A stretch of DNA of 64,000 nt from Streptomyces sp. AJS327 (GTDB lineage: Bacteria > Actinomycetota > Actinomycetes > Streptomycetales > Streptomycetaceae): NCBI RefSeq assembly GCF_013450295.1, contig NZ_SKBR01000001.1, positions 996,001-1,060,000 on the forward strand, written 5' to 3'. The translations under genes were made by a program, and so were the position numbers. Every line of letters begins with the position of its first letter. Positions within the stretch are counted from its first letter, which is position 1. Of the stretch, positions 26,656 through 34,374 are shown one piece after another. Under the pieces are notes generated by a model. That model was not told the DNA's origin, did not search any database, and saw only the letters and a program-made list of their open reading frames with translations.

Positions 26656-27025
26656 CCTCGCCCGGTACGCGGTACCGCCGGGCGGCCCGACCCCGGGGGA
26701 GCCGGGCCGTCCGGCAACTCGCCCGCGCCAGGCCGCCGTTGGACGCCGGGGCCCGTGCGCTCCCCCGTACGCGCCTCGGACGCGGGACCGCCCGCTACCC
26801 GGGGCGGCGGTCACCGGGTCGGCCGTGACGACGAGTCGACCTGTCGACGAGTCGGTTGGTGCCGGGCGGCGAGCCCGAGCAGGTTGAGCAGCGTGAGCAG
26901 CGTGAGCAAGGAGGAGCGACGGCCGTGGGCCGCGGCGGGCCCCGGGCCCGGAACATCCGCGCGCGGGCGTCGCGACGCGTCAGGACCGGTGGGCGGCGGC
27001 CCGCCACGGCAGAAACGGAACATCG
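26656..27025. other. malE-malF intercistronic region with hairpins
   Basis: This gap is unusually long for an ABC operon. Just after the malE stop, an imperfect stem at 26659-26684 (CGCCCGGTAC pairing with GTACC-gcc-GGGCG) is followed by a stem pairing CGGCCCG (26683-26689) with CGGGCCG (26703-26709). Such hairpins often stabilise binding-protein mRNA and attenuate downstream genes. At about 26876-26910 short units of GAGCAGCGT recur. No gene is evident. Confidence 0.55.
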
Positions 27026-28093
27026 ATGTCCGGTACACCCGACACACAGGACGCGGGCACCCGCGCCCCGGACGGTGAGCCCCCCAACGCCGTGGCGCGC
27101 CACGGTGGTTCCGCACCGCCGACCGCGTCCGGCCGGGCGGCGGCCCGGGGCCGGGCCCCGAAGCGGCGCGGCGGCGCGGGCTCCCTCCTCGCGCGGCACT
27201 GGTACGCCTGGGCGATGGTCGCCCCGGTGGTGCTCGTCATCGGGCTCATCATCGGCTACCCGCTGGGCCGTGGCGTCTACCTCTCGCTCACCGACGCCGA
27301 CGAGGCGAACGTCGAGCGCACCATCGGCGTCAACCACATCCCGGCCACCTACGAGTTCGTCGGGCTGGAGAACTACACCGAGATCCTCTCCGACCCGGTC
27401 TTCTGGGAGCGGCTGGCCTGGACCTCGGTGTGGACCGTCGGCTGTGTGGGGCTGACCTTCCTGCTCGGCCTGACGCTCGCCAACATGCTCAACCGCCAGG
27501 TGCGCGGGCGCTCCTTCTACCGCGTCGCGATGATCGTCCCGTGGGGCATCCCCGCGTTCGTCTCCGTCTTCGCCTGGAAGATGCTCTTCAACGAGAACAA
27601 CGGCATCCTCAACAAGGTGCTGGAGGGTGGCGGGGTCGACGGGGTGCCGTGGCTGGGCGATCCGACCTGGGCCAAGCTCGCCGTCATCGCGGTGAACGTC
27701 TGGCTGGGCGTGCCCTTCATGATCGTCGCGATGCTCGGCGCCCTCCAGTCGATACCCGGCGAGCTGTACGAGGCCGCCGAGATGGACGGTGCCGGTCCCT
27801 GGCAGCGGTTCCGCAACATCACGCTGCCCGGCATCAGCGCGGTCAGCGGCACCGTCGTCCTGCTGAGCACCATCTGGACGTTCAACATGTTCCCGGTGAT
27901 CTACCTGCTCACCAAGGGGGGACCGGAGGACTCCACCGAGATCCTGGTGACCTACGCCTTCCGGCTCTCGTTCGTCAACAGCCCCCGGGACTTCGCGACC
28001 TCCGCGGCCTGGGGCGTCCTGATCCTGCTGCTGCTCACGCTCTTCACGTTGGTCTACCGGCGCGCGCTGCGCCGTCAGGGAGAGGTGTGGTGA
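27026..28093 (+). CDS. malF: Maltose ABC transporter permease
   Basis: A 355-residue inner-membrane subunit of the maltose/maltodextrin importer. The first 55 residues are a soluble Ala/Gly/Arg-rich tail, then six membrane helices follow. The cytoplasmic EAA loop that docks the ATPase is clear near residue 250 (EAAEMDGAGPWQRFRNITLP). It pairs with MalG, whose gene overlaps or abuts its stop. The ribosome site before the ATG at 27026 is weak. It relies on a shared ATPase encoded elsewhere. The N-terminal tail is longer than in enterobacterial-independent members of the family but commonly variable. Confidence 0.92.
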   Translation: MSGTPDTQDAGTRAPDGEPPNAVARHGGSAPPTASGRAAARGRAPKRRGGAGSLLARHWYAWAMVAPVVLVIGLIIGYPLGRGVYLSLTDADEANVERTIGVNHIPATYEFVGLENYTEILSDPVFWERLAWTSVWTVGCVGLTFLLGLTLANMLNRQVRGRSFYRVAMIVPWGIPAFVSVFAWKMLFNENNGILNKVLEGGGVDGVPWLGDPTWAKLAVIAVNVWLGVPFMIVAMLGALQSIPGELYEAAEMDGAGPWQRFRNITLPGISAVSGTVVLLSTIWTFNMFPVIYLLTKGGPEDSTEILVTYAFRLSFVNSPRDFATSAAWGVLILLLLTLFTLVYRRALRRQGEVW

Positions 28094-28095
28094 CG

Positions 28096-28995
28096 ATGCC
28101 CGCCCGAACCGCCCGCCCGGCTCCGTCTTCCCGCGCTTCCCGCGGTGCCCGCGCTCCCCGTCCGCGCGGCCCCCGCGACCGGGGGCGGCTGGCCTCCGTC
28201 GGGCTGCACGCCGCGCTGGTCACCGGCACCGCCGTGGCCCTCTTCCCGGTGCTGTGGCTGCTGGTCACCTCGTTCAAGCCGGAGGAGAACTCTTTCTCCA
28301 CCGCGCTGCTCGACGGGTTCACGCTGCGCAACTACGACCACGTGCTCAACGAGACGAAGTTCCTCACCTGGTTCGGCAACTCCCTGGTCGTGGTCCTCGG
28401 CACCACCCTCGTCGGGGTGTTCATCGCCTCCACCACGGGCTACGCGCTCAGCCGCTTCCGCTTCCCCGGGATGCGCCCGCTGATGTGGACGCTGCTGATC
28501 ACCCAGATGTTCCCGATGGCGGTGCTGATCGTCCCGCTCTACAACACCATGGCGACGATGGGCCTGCTCAACCAGCCTGTCGGGCTGATCGTCACCTATC
28601 TGACGGTGGCGGTGCCCTTCTGCGCCTGGATGATGAAGGGCTTCTTCGACACCATCCCGGCCAGCATCGACGAGTCCGGCCGGGTCGACGGACTCAACCC
28701 CTTCGGCGTCTTCTGGCGGCTCATCCTGCCGCTGGCCAAGCCGGGGCTCGCGGTCACCGGCTTCTACACCTTTGTGACGGCATGGGCCGAAGTCGCCTAC
28801 GCTACGGCCTTCATGACGGGTGAGGAGAACCTCACGCTCGCGGGTGGTCTCCAGACCTTCGTCAACCGGTACGGCTCGGACTGGGGCGCCATGACCGCGG
28901 CGGCCGTCATCATCGCCGTGCCCGCCGGGCTGGTCTTCGGCTTCGCCCAGCGGCACCTGGTGTCCGGCCTGACAGCGGGGGCGATCAAGTCCTGA
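28096..28995 (+). CDS. malG: Maltose ABC transporter permease
   Basis: A 299-residue second permease of the maltose importer, with an Arg/Pro-rich cytoplasmic N-terminus and six membrane helices. The EAA-type loop reads ESGRVDGLNPFGVFWRLILP near residue 194. AGGGAGAGG lies upstream. Two starts are possible: the ATG at 28096, or a GTG at 28090 that overlaps the malF stop as GTGA; either way translation is coupled to malF. The gene is followed within 42 bases by a second LacI-family gene on the same strand, suggesting an extended operon. Confidence 0.92.
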   Translation: MPARTARPAPSSRASRGARAPRPRGPRDRGRLASVGLHAALVTGTAVALFPVLWLLVTSFKPEENSFSTALLDGFTLRNYDHVLNETKFLTWFGNSLVVVLGTTLVGVFIASTTGYALSRFRFPGMRPLMWTLLITQMFPMAVLIVPLYNTMATMGLLNQPVGLIVTYLTVAVPFCAWMMKGFFDTIPASIDESGRVDGLNPFGVFWRLILPLAKPGLAVTGFYTFVTAWAEVAYATAFMTGEENLTLAGGLQTFVNRYGSDWGAMTAAAVIIAVPAGLVFGFAQRHLVSGLTAGAIKS

Positions 28996-29036
28996 GGGGC
29001 GTTCCACCCCTCCGTACACCTCAACCCAGGGACGAC

Positions 29037-30065
29037 ATGAGCACCGATCTTCCGACCGCGCGTCTGGCCGACCTCGCCGCCCAGGCCGAGGTGAGCGAGG
29101 CGACCGTCAGCCGCGTGCTCAACGGCAAGGCGGGCGTCGCCGCCGGTACGCGGCAGCGGGTGCTGGCGGCGCTGGACCTGCTCGGCTACGAGCGGCCCAC
29201 GCGGGTGCGGCAACGCAGCGCCGGGCTGGTCGGGTTGGTCATCCCCGAGCTGACCAACCCGATCTTCCCGGCCTTCGCGCAGGTCATCGAGCAGGCGCTC
29301 TCGGGTTACGGCTACACCCCGGTGCTCGGCACCCAGATGCCCGGCGGGGCCACCGAGGACGAACTCGTCGAGCAGCTGGTGGAACGCGGGGTCACCGGGA
29401 TCATCTTCCTCTCCGGGCTACACGCCGACCTGTCCGCCGACCCCGGCCGGTACGACCGACTCGCGGGCCGGGGCGTCCCGTTCGTGCTGATCAACGGCTA
29501 CAACGAGCGGATCACCGCGCCCTTCGTCTCCCCGGACGACCGGGCGGCGGCCGCCATGGCCGTCCGGCACCTGCGGGATCTGGGGCACGAGCGGATCGGA
29601 CTGGCCGTCGGCCCCAGCCGGTTCGTGCCCACCCGGCGCAAGACCGAGGGGTTCCTCGCCGCGTTGGGCGTGCCCGAGGGGCAGGAGGCGGAGGCCGAGG
29701 CGCCGGTGCGCAACACCCTGTTCACCGTGGAGGGCGGGCACGCCGCCGCCGGGGCGCTGCTGGACTCCGGCCGCACCGGCATCGTCTGCGGCAGCGACCT
29801 GATGGCGCTGGGCGCGGTGCGCGCGGTCCGGCAGCGCGGTCTGCGGGTGCCGGAGGACGTCTCGGTCGTCGGGTACGACGACTCCGAGCTGAACGCCTTC
29901 ACCGACCCGCCGTTGACCACGATCCGCCAGCCGGTCCGGGCGATGGCGAACGCCGCCGTGCACACGCTGCTGGAGGAGCTGGCCGGAAGTCCCGTGCACC
30001 GTACCGAGTTCGTCTTCCAGCCGGAGCTCGTGGTGCGCGGCTCCACCGCCCAGGCCAAACGCTGA
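29037..30065 (+). CDS. LacI-family regulator, paralogue of MalR
   Basis: A 342-residue LacI-family regulator very similar to the product of the gene at 21912-23222 along its whole length except for that protein's internal insertion. The recognition helix stretch SEATVSRVLNGK is identical in both, so both may read the same operator. The sugar-binding pocket region (PGGATEDELVEQLVERGV, LINGYNERITAPFVS) is conserved with local changes. It starts 42 bases after malG, so it is probably in the malEFG transcript and under feedback control. Which of the two is the orthologue of S. coelicolor MalR cannot be settled by eye; this one lacks the insertion and is the more canonical protein. Confidence 0.88.
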   Translation: MSTDLPTARLADLAAQAEVSEATVSRVLNGKAGVAAGTRQRVLAALDLLGYERPTRVRQRSAGLVGLVIPELTNPIFPAFAQVIEQALSGYGYTPVLGTQMPGGATEDELVEQLVERGVTGIIFLSGLHADLSADPGRYDRLAGRGVPFVLINGYNERITAPFVSPDDRAAAAMAVRHLRDLGHERIGLAVGPSRFVPTRRKTEGFLAALGVPEGQEAEAEAPVRNTLFTVEGGHAAAGALLDSGRTGIVCGSDLMALGAVRAVRQRGLRVPEDVSVVGYDDSELNAFTDPPLTTIRQPVRAMANAAVHTLLEELAGSPVHRTEFVFQPELVVRGSTAQAKR

Positions 30066-30432
30066 CCGAGGGCCCGGCCCCCGAACCCGGAACCCGGAGC
30101 CTCAGAGTCCCCTTCCCGTCCCGAGGGTGCCGCCGCCCGGCGCCCGTGCGCCGCGTCGCGCGACTGCCCCCGTATCGCGGCGCGTTGGGGCGTGGCGCGG
30201 CGTCGCGGGGTGCCGCCGCGCGGTTCCGGAACCGCGCGGGAGCGGGAGGCGGGGCGTGCGTGCGGCGCGGCGCGGCTGTGTGGAACGCCCCAACTCCCCG
30301 CTGCGCAAAGGCTTCCACAACTTTCTGCAAGCTGTTACGTTCCTCATCACTCCGGCCCGGCCGACCGGGGTCCGACAGCCGGGCCCTACGCGCCCGGTCG
30401 GCCGGGTCGGACCCGCCGGGAGGAGAAGCGCC
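30066..30432. other. Spacer upstream of the pullulanase gene
   Basis: This 367-base region holds the operator/promoter above. Downstream of the predicted -10, about 90 bases of leader run to a strong ribosome site (GGAGGAGAAG) and a GTG start. The upstream part is GC-rich and contains no convincing gene. Confidence 0.55.
30315..30345 (+). promoter_or_regulatory. Pullulanase promoter with MalR-type operator
   Basis: CCACAACTTTCTGCAA at 30315-30330 is the reverse complement of TTGCAGAAAGTTGTGG, matching 14 of 16 bases of the malE motif in the opposite orientation. It abuts GCTGTTACGTTCCTC (30331-30345), identical to the malE promoter, with TACGTT at 30336-30341 as a -10. Here the operator touches the core promoter directly, whereas at malE it lies 25 bases further upstream. 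Confidence 0.6.
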
Positions 30433-33279
30433 GTGCGTGGAGCGGTACCAGAGGAACAGCGGGAACGGGACGAACAGCCAAGGCACGACCGCCGGTTGGG
30501 GCCAGACGGCAGACTCGCGCGGCTCGCGCGGGCGGTCCGCCGGGAGCCGCGCGTGCCGGGCGCGGTTCGCGGGGCGCCGCGCTGGCGCCCGGCCTGGCTC
30601 GCGGCGCTGCTCTCCGGCGCCCTGCTGGCCACCCTGGCCGGGGCGGCACCGGCGGGTGCCGGTCCCGCGCGGGCCGTCGCGGACGACCTCGACCCGCGCA
30701 CCGCGAAGGCGCAGTGGATCGACGGCCGTACCGTCGCCTGGCCCAAGGGGCTGGGCGACCGCGCGGACCGGCACCGGCTGGTGTACAGCCGCACCGGCGG
30801 GCTCGGCGTCTCGGACGGTCAACTGACCGGTGAGGGCGAGGAGTTGCCGCTGAGCCGGGTCCCGGGCGGGCTCACCGAGGAGCAGCGGGCCGCCCACCCC
30901 CACCTCTCCGGCTACCACGCCTACCGGCTCGCCGCCGAGGACGCGGACCGGGTGCGCGGGGCGCTGCGCGGCCAGGTGCTGGCGGTCGCGGGCGACGACG
31001 CGGGGGAGCGGCTGTCGGCCGCCACCGGCGTGCAGATCCCGGGCGTGCTGGACGCGCTGTACGCGCCGCGAGCCACCCGGGCGGCGCTTGGCCCGGTCTT
31101 CAGCGGGGAGCGCGTCACCCTCTCCGTCTGGGCGCCGACGGCCGTGCGGGTCGCCGTTGAGGTGGACGGCGAAGTGGTGCCGATGCGCCGCTCGGCGGCG
31201 AGCGGGGTGTGGCGGGCGACCGGCCGGTGGAAGGACGCCACCTACCGCTACCACGTCACCGTCTGGGCGCCCGAGGCCCAGCGGATCGTCACGAACCGGG
31301 TGACCGACCCCTACTCCACCGCTCTCACCGCCAACTCCCGGCGCAGCGTGGCCACTGACCTCTCCGATCCCGAACTCGCCCCGCCCGGCTGGGAGAAGCT
31401 GGCCGGGCCCGGCGGCAAACCGAAGGCGGTTCCGGCACGCGACGCGCGGATACAGGAGCTGCACGTCCGGGACTTCTCCGCGAACGACGACACCGCCCAG
31501 CACCCCGGCACCTACCGGGCGTTCACCCAGCGGGACTCGGACGGCACGCGGCAGCTGCGGCGGCTGGCCGAGGCGGGCACCTCGTACGTCCACCTGCTGC
31601 CCGCCTTCGACTTCGGGACCGTCCCGGAGCGCCGGGAGGACCAGGAGACGCCCGACTGCGACCTTGCGGGGGAGGCGCCCGACTCCCCGGCGCAGCAGGA
31701 GTGCGTGGCGGGAACCGCCGGGAAGGACGCCTTCAACTGGGGCTACGACCCGGTCCACTACACCGTCCCCGAGGGCTCGTACGCCACCGACCCCGAAGGG
31801 CCCACGCGTACCCGGGAGTTCCGCGAGATGGTCGGCGGGCTGGCCGACTCGGGGCTGCGCACCGTCATGGACGTCGTCTACAACCACACGGTGGCGAGCG
31901 GGCAGGACCCCCGCTCGGTGCTGGACCGGATCGTGCCCGGCTACTACCACCGGCTGCTGGAGGACGGCTCGGTCGCGGACTCCACCTGCTGCCCCAACAC
32001 CGCCCCCGAACACGCCATGATGGGCAAGCTGACGGTCGACTCGGTGGTCACCTGGGCGCGGGAGTACGGCGTGGACGGCTTCCGCTTCGACCTGATGGGG
32101 CACCACCCGAAGGCCAACATCCTCGCGGTCCGCGCCGCGCTGGACGAACTGACCCTGGAGAAGGACGGGGTGGACGGCTCCGCCGTGCTGCTCTACGGCG
32201 AGGGCTGGAACTTCGGGGAGGTCGCCGACGACGCCCGCTTCGAGCAGGCCACCCAGCGGAACATGGCGGGCACCGGCGTCGCGACCTTCTCCGACCGGGC
32301 CCGGGACGCGGTGCGCGGCGGCGGCCCGTTCGACGAGGACCCCCGGGTGCAGGGCTTCGCCAGCGGCCTCTACACCGACCCCAACTCCTCGCCCGCCAAC
32401 GGAAGTCGGCAGGAGCAGCGGGACCGGCTCCGGCTCTACCAGGACCAGGTCAAACTGGGGCTCAGCGGCAACCTGGCGGACTACACCTTCGTCGACCACA
32501 CCGGCCGCCGCGTCCGGGGCTCCGAGGTCGACTACGGCGGCCAGCCCGCCGGGTACGCCGCCGACCCCGGAGACGCCCTCGCCTACGTCGACGCGCACGA
32601 CAACGAGACGCTGTACGACGCGCTGGCCTACAAGCTGCCGCGCGCCACCCAGCCCGCCGACCGCGCCCGCGCGCAGGTGCTCGCCATGGCCACCGCCGCG
32701 CTGTCCCAGGGGCCCGCCCTCTCCCACGCCGGATCCGAACTGCTGCGCTCGAAGTCCCTGGACCGCAACTCCTACGACTCGGGCGACTGGTTCAACCCGC
32801 TGAACTGGGACTGCCGCAAGGGCAACGGCTTCGGCCGGGGGCTGCCGCCCGCCGCCGACAACGAGGCGGCGTGGCCCTACGCCCGGCCGATCCTGCCCAG
32901 CCCCGCGCTCCGGCCCGGCTGCGCGGAGATCCGCTGGGCCGACGGCGCCTACCGCGACCTGCTGCGCCTGCGCGCCTCCGAACCCGCCTTCAGCCAGCCG
33001 ACGACGGAGGCGGTGCGGCGGGAGCTGTCTTTCCCGCTGTCCGGCCCGGAGGAGACCCCCGGCGTGATCACCGCCCGGCTCGGCCCGCTGGTGCTGGTGT
33101 TCAACGCCACCCCGGAGCGCCAGGACCAGCGGGTACCCGAGCTGGACGGGAAGCGGTACGCGCTCCACCCCGTACAGGCGTCCGGCTCCGACGAGACGGT
33201 CAAGCGCTCTGCGTACGACGCGGATTCGGGGACCTTTTCCGTCCCGGCGCGTTCCGTCGCCGTCTTCACCAGCGACTGA
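30433..33279 (+). CDS. Secreted pullulanase-type alpha-1,6-glucosidase (GH13)
   Basis: A 948-residue extracellular starch-debranching enzyme. The GTG at 30433 is chosen because GGAGGAGAAG is four bases upstream and the promoter lies inside the longer open frame. A long basic N-region precedes the signal hydrophobic core (WLAALLSGALLATLAGAA). Then come a pullulanase N-terminal domain, a CBM48-like domain (VTLSVWAPTAVRVAVEVDGE) and the GH13 barrel. Catalytic residues are Asp553 (FRFDLMGHH), Glu590 (YGEGW) and Asp723 (DAHDNE). Products would be maltodextrins for the MalEFG importer, and the shared operator supports co-regulation. S. coelicolor has a similar secreted enzyme in its mal region. Confidence 0.9.
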   Translation: MRGAVPEEQRERDEQPRHDRRLGPDGRLARLARAVRREPRVPGAVRGAPRWRPAWLAALLSGALLATLAGAAPAGAGPARAVADDLDPRTAKAQWIDGRTVAWPKGLGDRADRHRLVYSRTGGLGVSDGQLTGEGEELPLSRVPGGLTEEQRAAHPHLSGYHAYRLAAEDADRVRGALRGQVLAVAGDDAGERLSAATGVQIPGVLDALYAPRATRAALGPVFSGERVTLSVWAPTAVRVAVEVDGEVVPMRRSAASGVWRATGRWKDATYRYHVTVWAPEAQRIVTNRVTDPYSTALTANSRRSVATDLSDPELAPPGWEKLAGPGGKPKAVPARDARIQELHVRDFSANDDTAQHPGTYRAFTQRDSDGTRQLRRLAEAGTSYVHLLPAFDFGTVPERREDQETPDCDLAGEAPDSPAQQECVAGTAGKDAFNWGYDPVHYTVPEGSYATDPEGPTRTREFREMVGGLADSGLRTVMDVVYNHTVASGQDPRSVLDRIVPGYYHRLLEDGSVADSTCCPNTAPEHAMMGKLTVDSVVTWAREYGVDGFRFDLMGHHPKANILAVRAALDELTLEKDGVDGSAVLLYGEGWNFGEVADDARFEQATQRNMAGTGVATFSDRARDAVRGGGPFDEDPRVQGFASGLYTDPNSSPANGSRQEQRDRLRLYQDQVKLGLSGNLADYTFVDHTGRRVRGSEVDYGGQPAGYAADPGDALAYVDAHDNETLYDALAYKLPRATQPADRARAQVLAMATAALSQGPALSHAGSELLRSKSLDRNSYDSGDWFNPLNWDCRKGNGFGRGLPPAADNEAAWPYARPILPSPALRPGCAEIRWADGAYRDLLRLRASEPAFSQPTTEAVRRELSFPLSGPEETPGVITARLGPLVLVFNATPERQDQRVPELDGKRYALHPVQASGSDETVKRSAYDADSGTFSVPARSVAVFTSD

Positions 33280-33519
33280 ACCACCGCTCCTCCGCCAACC
33301 CGCCCCGGGGCGGCTGTCGTTACCCTCCCCGGGACGGCGTCCGCCCCGTCGGCGTGCCCGGAGCACGGGAAGTACCGGACGCCCCGCGGTCGTTGGGCGT
33401 ACGACATGCGGTTCGCCGGGTATCCGGGAGGGAGCTGGGCAGTCGCCGGGTGGGCCCAGGCGGGGCGTGCCCCACCAGCGGCGCGCCCCAAGAGGACAGC
33501 AGCTGGGGGGAGTTGGCGG

Positions 33520-34218
33520 TCAGGACGGCTGGGGCACCAGGACCAGCAGCCGCGAGGCCAGCTCCGCGAGCGGGCCGTCCGCCGGCTCCCCGGCCATGAC
33601 GCGCCGCACCACGGCGGCGGTCTCCTCGTCGTACCCGGCGGTCACCGTGGCCAGCGCCATGAAGTCGTGGACCAGCTGGAGTTCCAGCTCGGCCCGGGGC
33701 AGGGACCGGTCCTCCAGCCAGGTCAGCGCGGTCGTCTCGGCCAGGCCCACCCAGGAGCGGATGACCAGCGCGAGCCGTGGGCCGGGCGCGCGCACGCCGA
33801 GGTGCGTGAGGATGTGCCCGTAGGCCGCCCGCCGCACCTCGTCGATGACGGCCGTGGCCCGCTCCGAACCGGCCGCCGAACCACCGCGCATCAGCGCGGT
33901 GAAGCCCGGCCCGTGCTCGTCGACGAAGTCGAAGTACCGGGTCATCACGCGCTGGAGGCGCGCCCCCAGCGGCCCCTCCCGGGGCTCGACGAACCGGGCG
34001 GACAGTTCGTCGGCGGCACGTCGCACCGCGGCCTCGTAGAGGCTGTGCTTGCCGGGGAAGTAGTGGTAGACGAGGGGGCGCGAGATCCCGGCGGCGGAGG
34101 CGATGTCGTCGATCGAGACGTCCTCCGGGGAGCGCTGGCTGAACAACTCCAGTGCGACGGCGATGAGTTGCTCCCGCCGCTCCTCCACACCCATCCTGCG
34201 GCGCGCCCCTGTCGTCAT
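33520..34218 (-). CDS. TetR-family repressor
   Basis: A 232-residue TetR-type regulator. The N-terminal helix-turn-helix spans about residues 14-60, with VSIDDIASAAGISRPLVYHYFPGK as its core. The rest is the helical ligand-binding and dimer domain. The ATG at 34218 has GGGAG upstream and is preferred over a GTG nine bases earlier. Upstream, a 32-base inverted repeat with 11-base arms is its probable operator. The nearest gene beyond is the kinase gene, transcribed the same way, so the operator most simply serves autoregulation; a divergent target is not present. The ligand is unknown. Confidence 0.9.
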   Translation of the reverse strand: MTTGARRRMGVEERREQLIAVALELFSQRSPEDVSIDDIASAAGISRPLVYHYFPGKHSLYEAAVRRAADELSARFVEPREGPLGARLQRVMTRYFDFVDEHGPGFTALMRGGSAAGSERATAVIDEVRRAAYGHILTHLGVRAPGPRLALVIRSWVGLAETTALTWLEDRSLPRAELELQLVHDFMALATVTAGYDEETAAVVRRVMAGEPADGPLAELASRLLVLVPQPS

Positions 34219-34261
34219 GGCTCCCACCCTACGGGCCGTGAGCGTTGGGCAGGGGGTTGCA

Positions 34262-34293
34262 CGTGGTAACGGCGCGAAGTGACCGTTACCACG
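34262..34293. promoter_or_regulatory. TetR operator, 11-base perfect dyad
   Basis: CGTGGTAACGG at 34262-34272 and CCGTTACCACG at 34283-34293 are perfect inverted arms around a 10-base spacer. The dyad lies 44 bases upstream of the TetR-family start codon. Length and symmetry fit binding of a TetR dimer or dimer pair, and autoregulation is the simplest reading. Confidence 0.7.
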
Positions 34294-34374
34294 CGTAGCA
34301 GTGCGCGGCGGCCCCGGCGCCGGTACCGCGCGCCGTCGCCCCGAGAAGCCAACACCCGCCCGTCCAGGGCCGGT

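Noticed and set aside
24844..26814. In-frame extension of aglA upstream by some 650 codons on the minus strand
   Set aside because: It would cover malE antisense. The maltase fold begins just after the ATG at 24843, which has a good ribosome site.
33300..33313. CCGCCCCGGGGCGG palindrome after the pullulanase gene as a terminator
   Set aside because: It is self-complementary without a loop, so it would not form a normal hairpin; GC-rich chance is likely.
29899..33366. A long minus-strand open frame opposite the second LacI gene and the pullulanase
   Set aside because: The plus-strand genes have clear catalytic motifs and promoters; the antisense frame has none.
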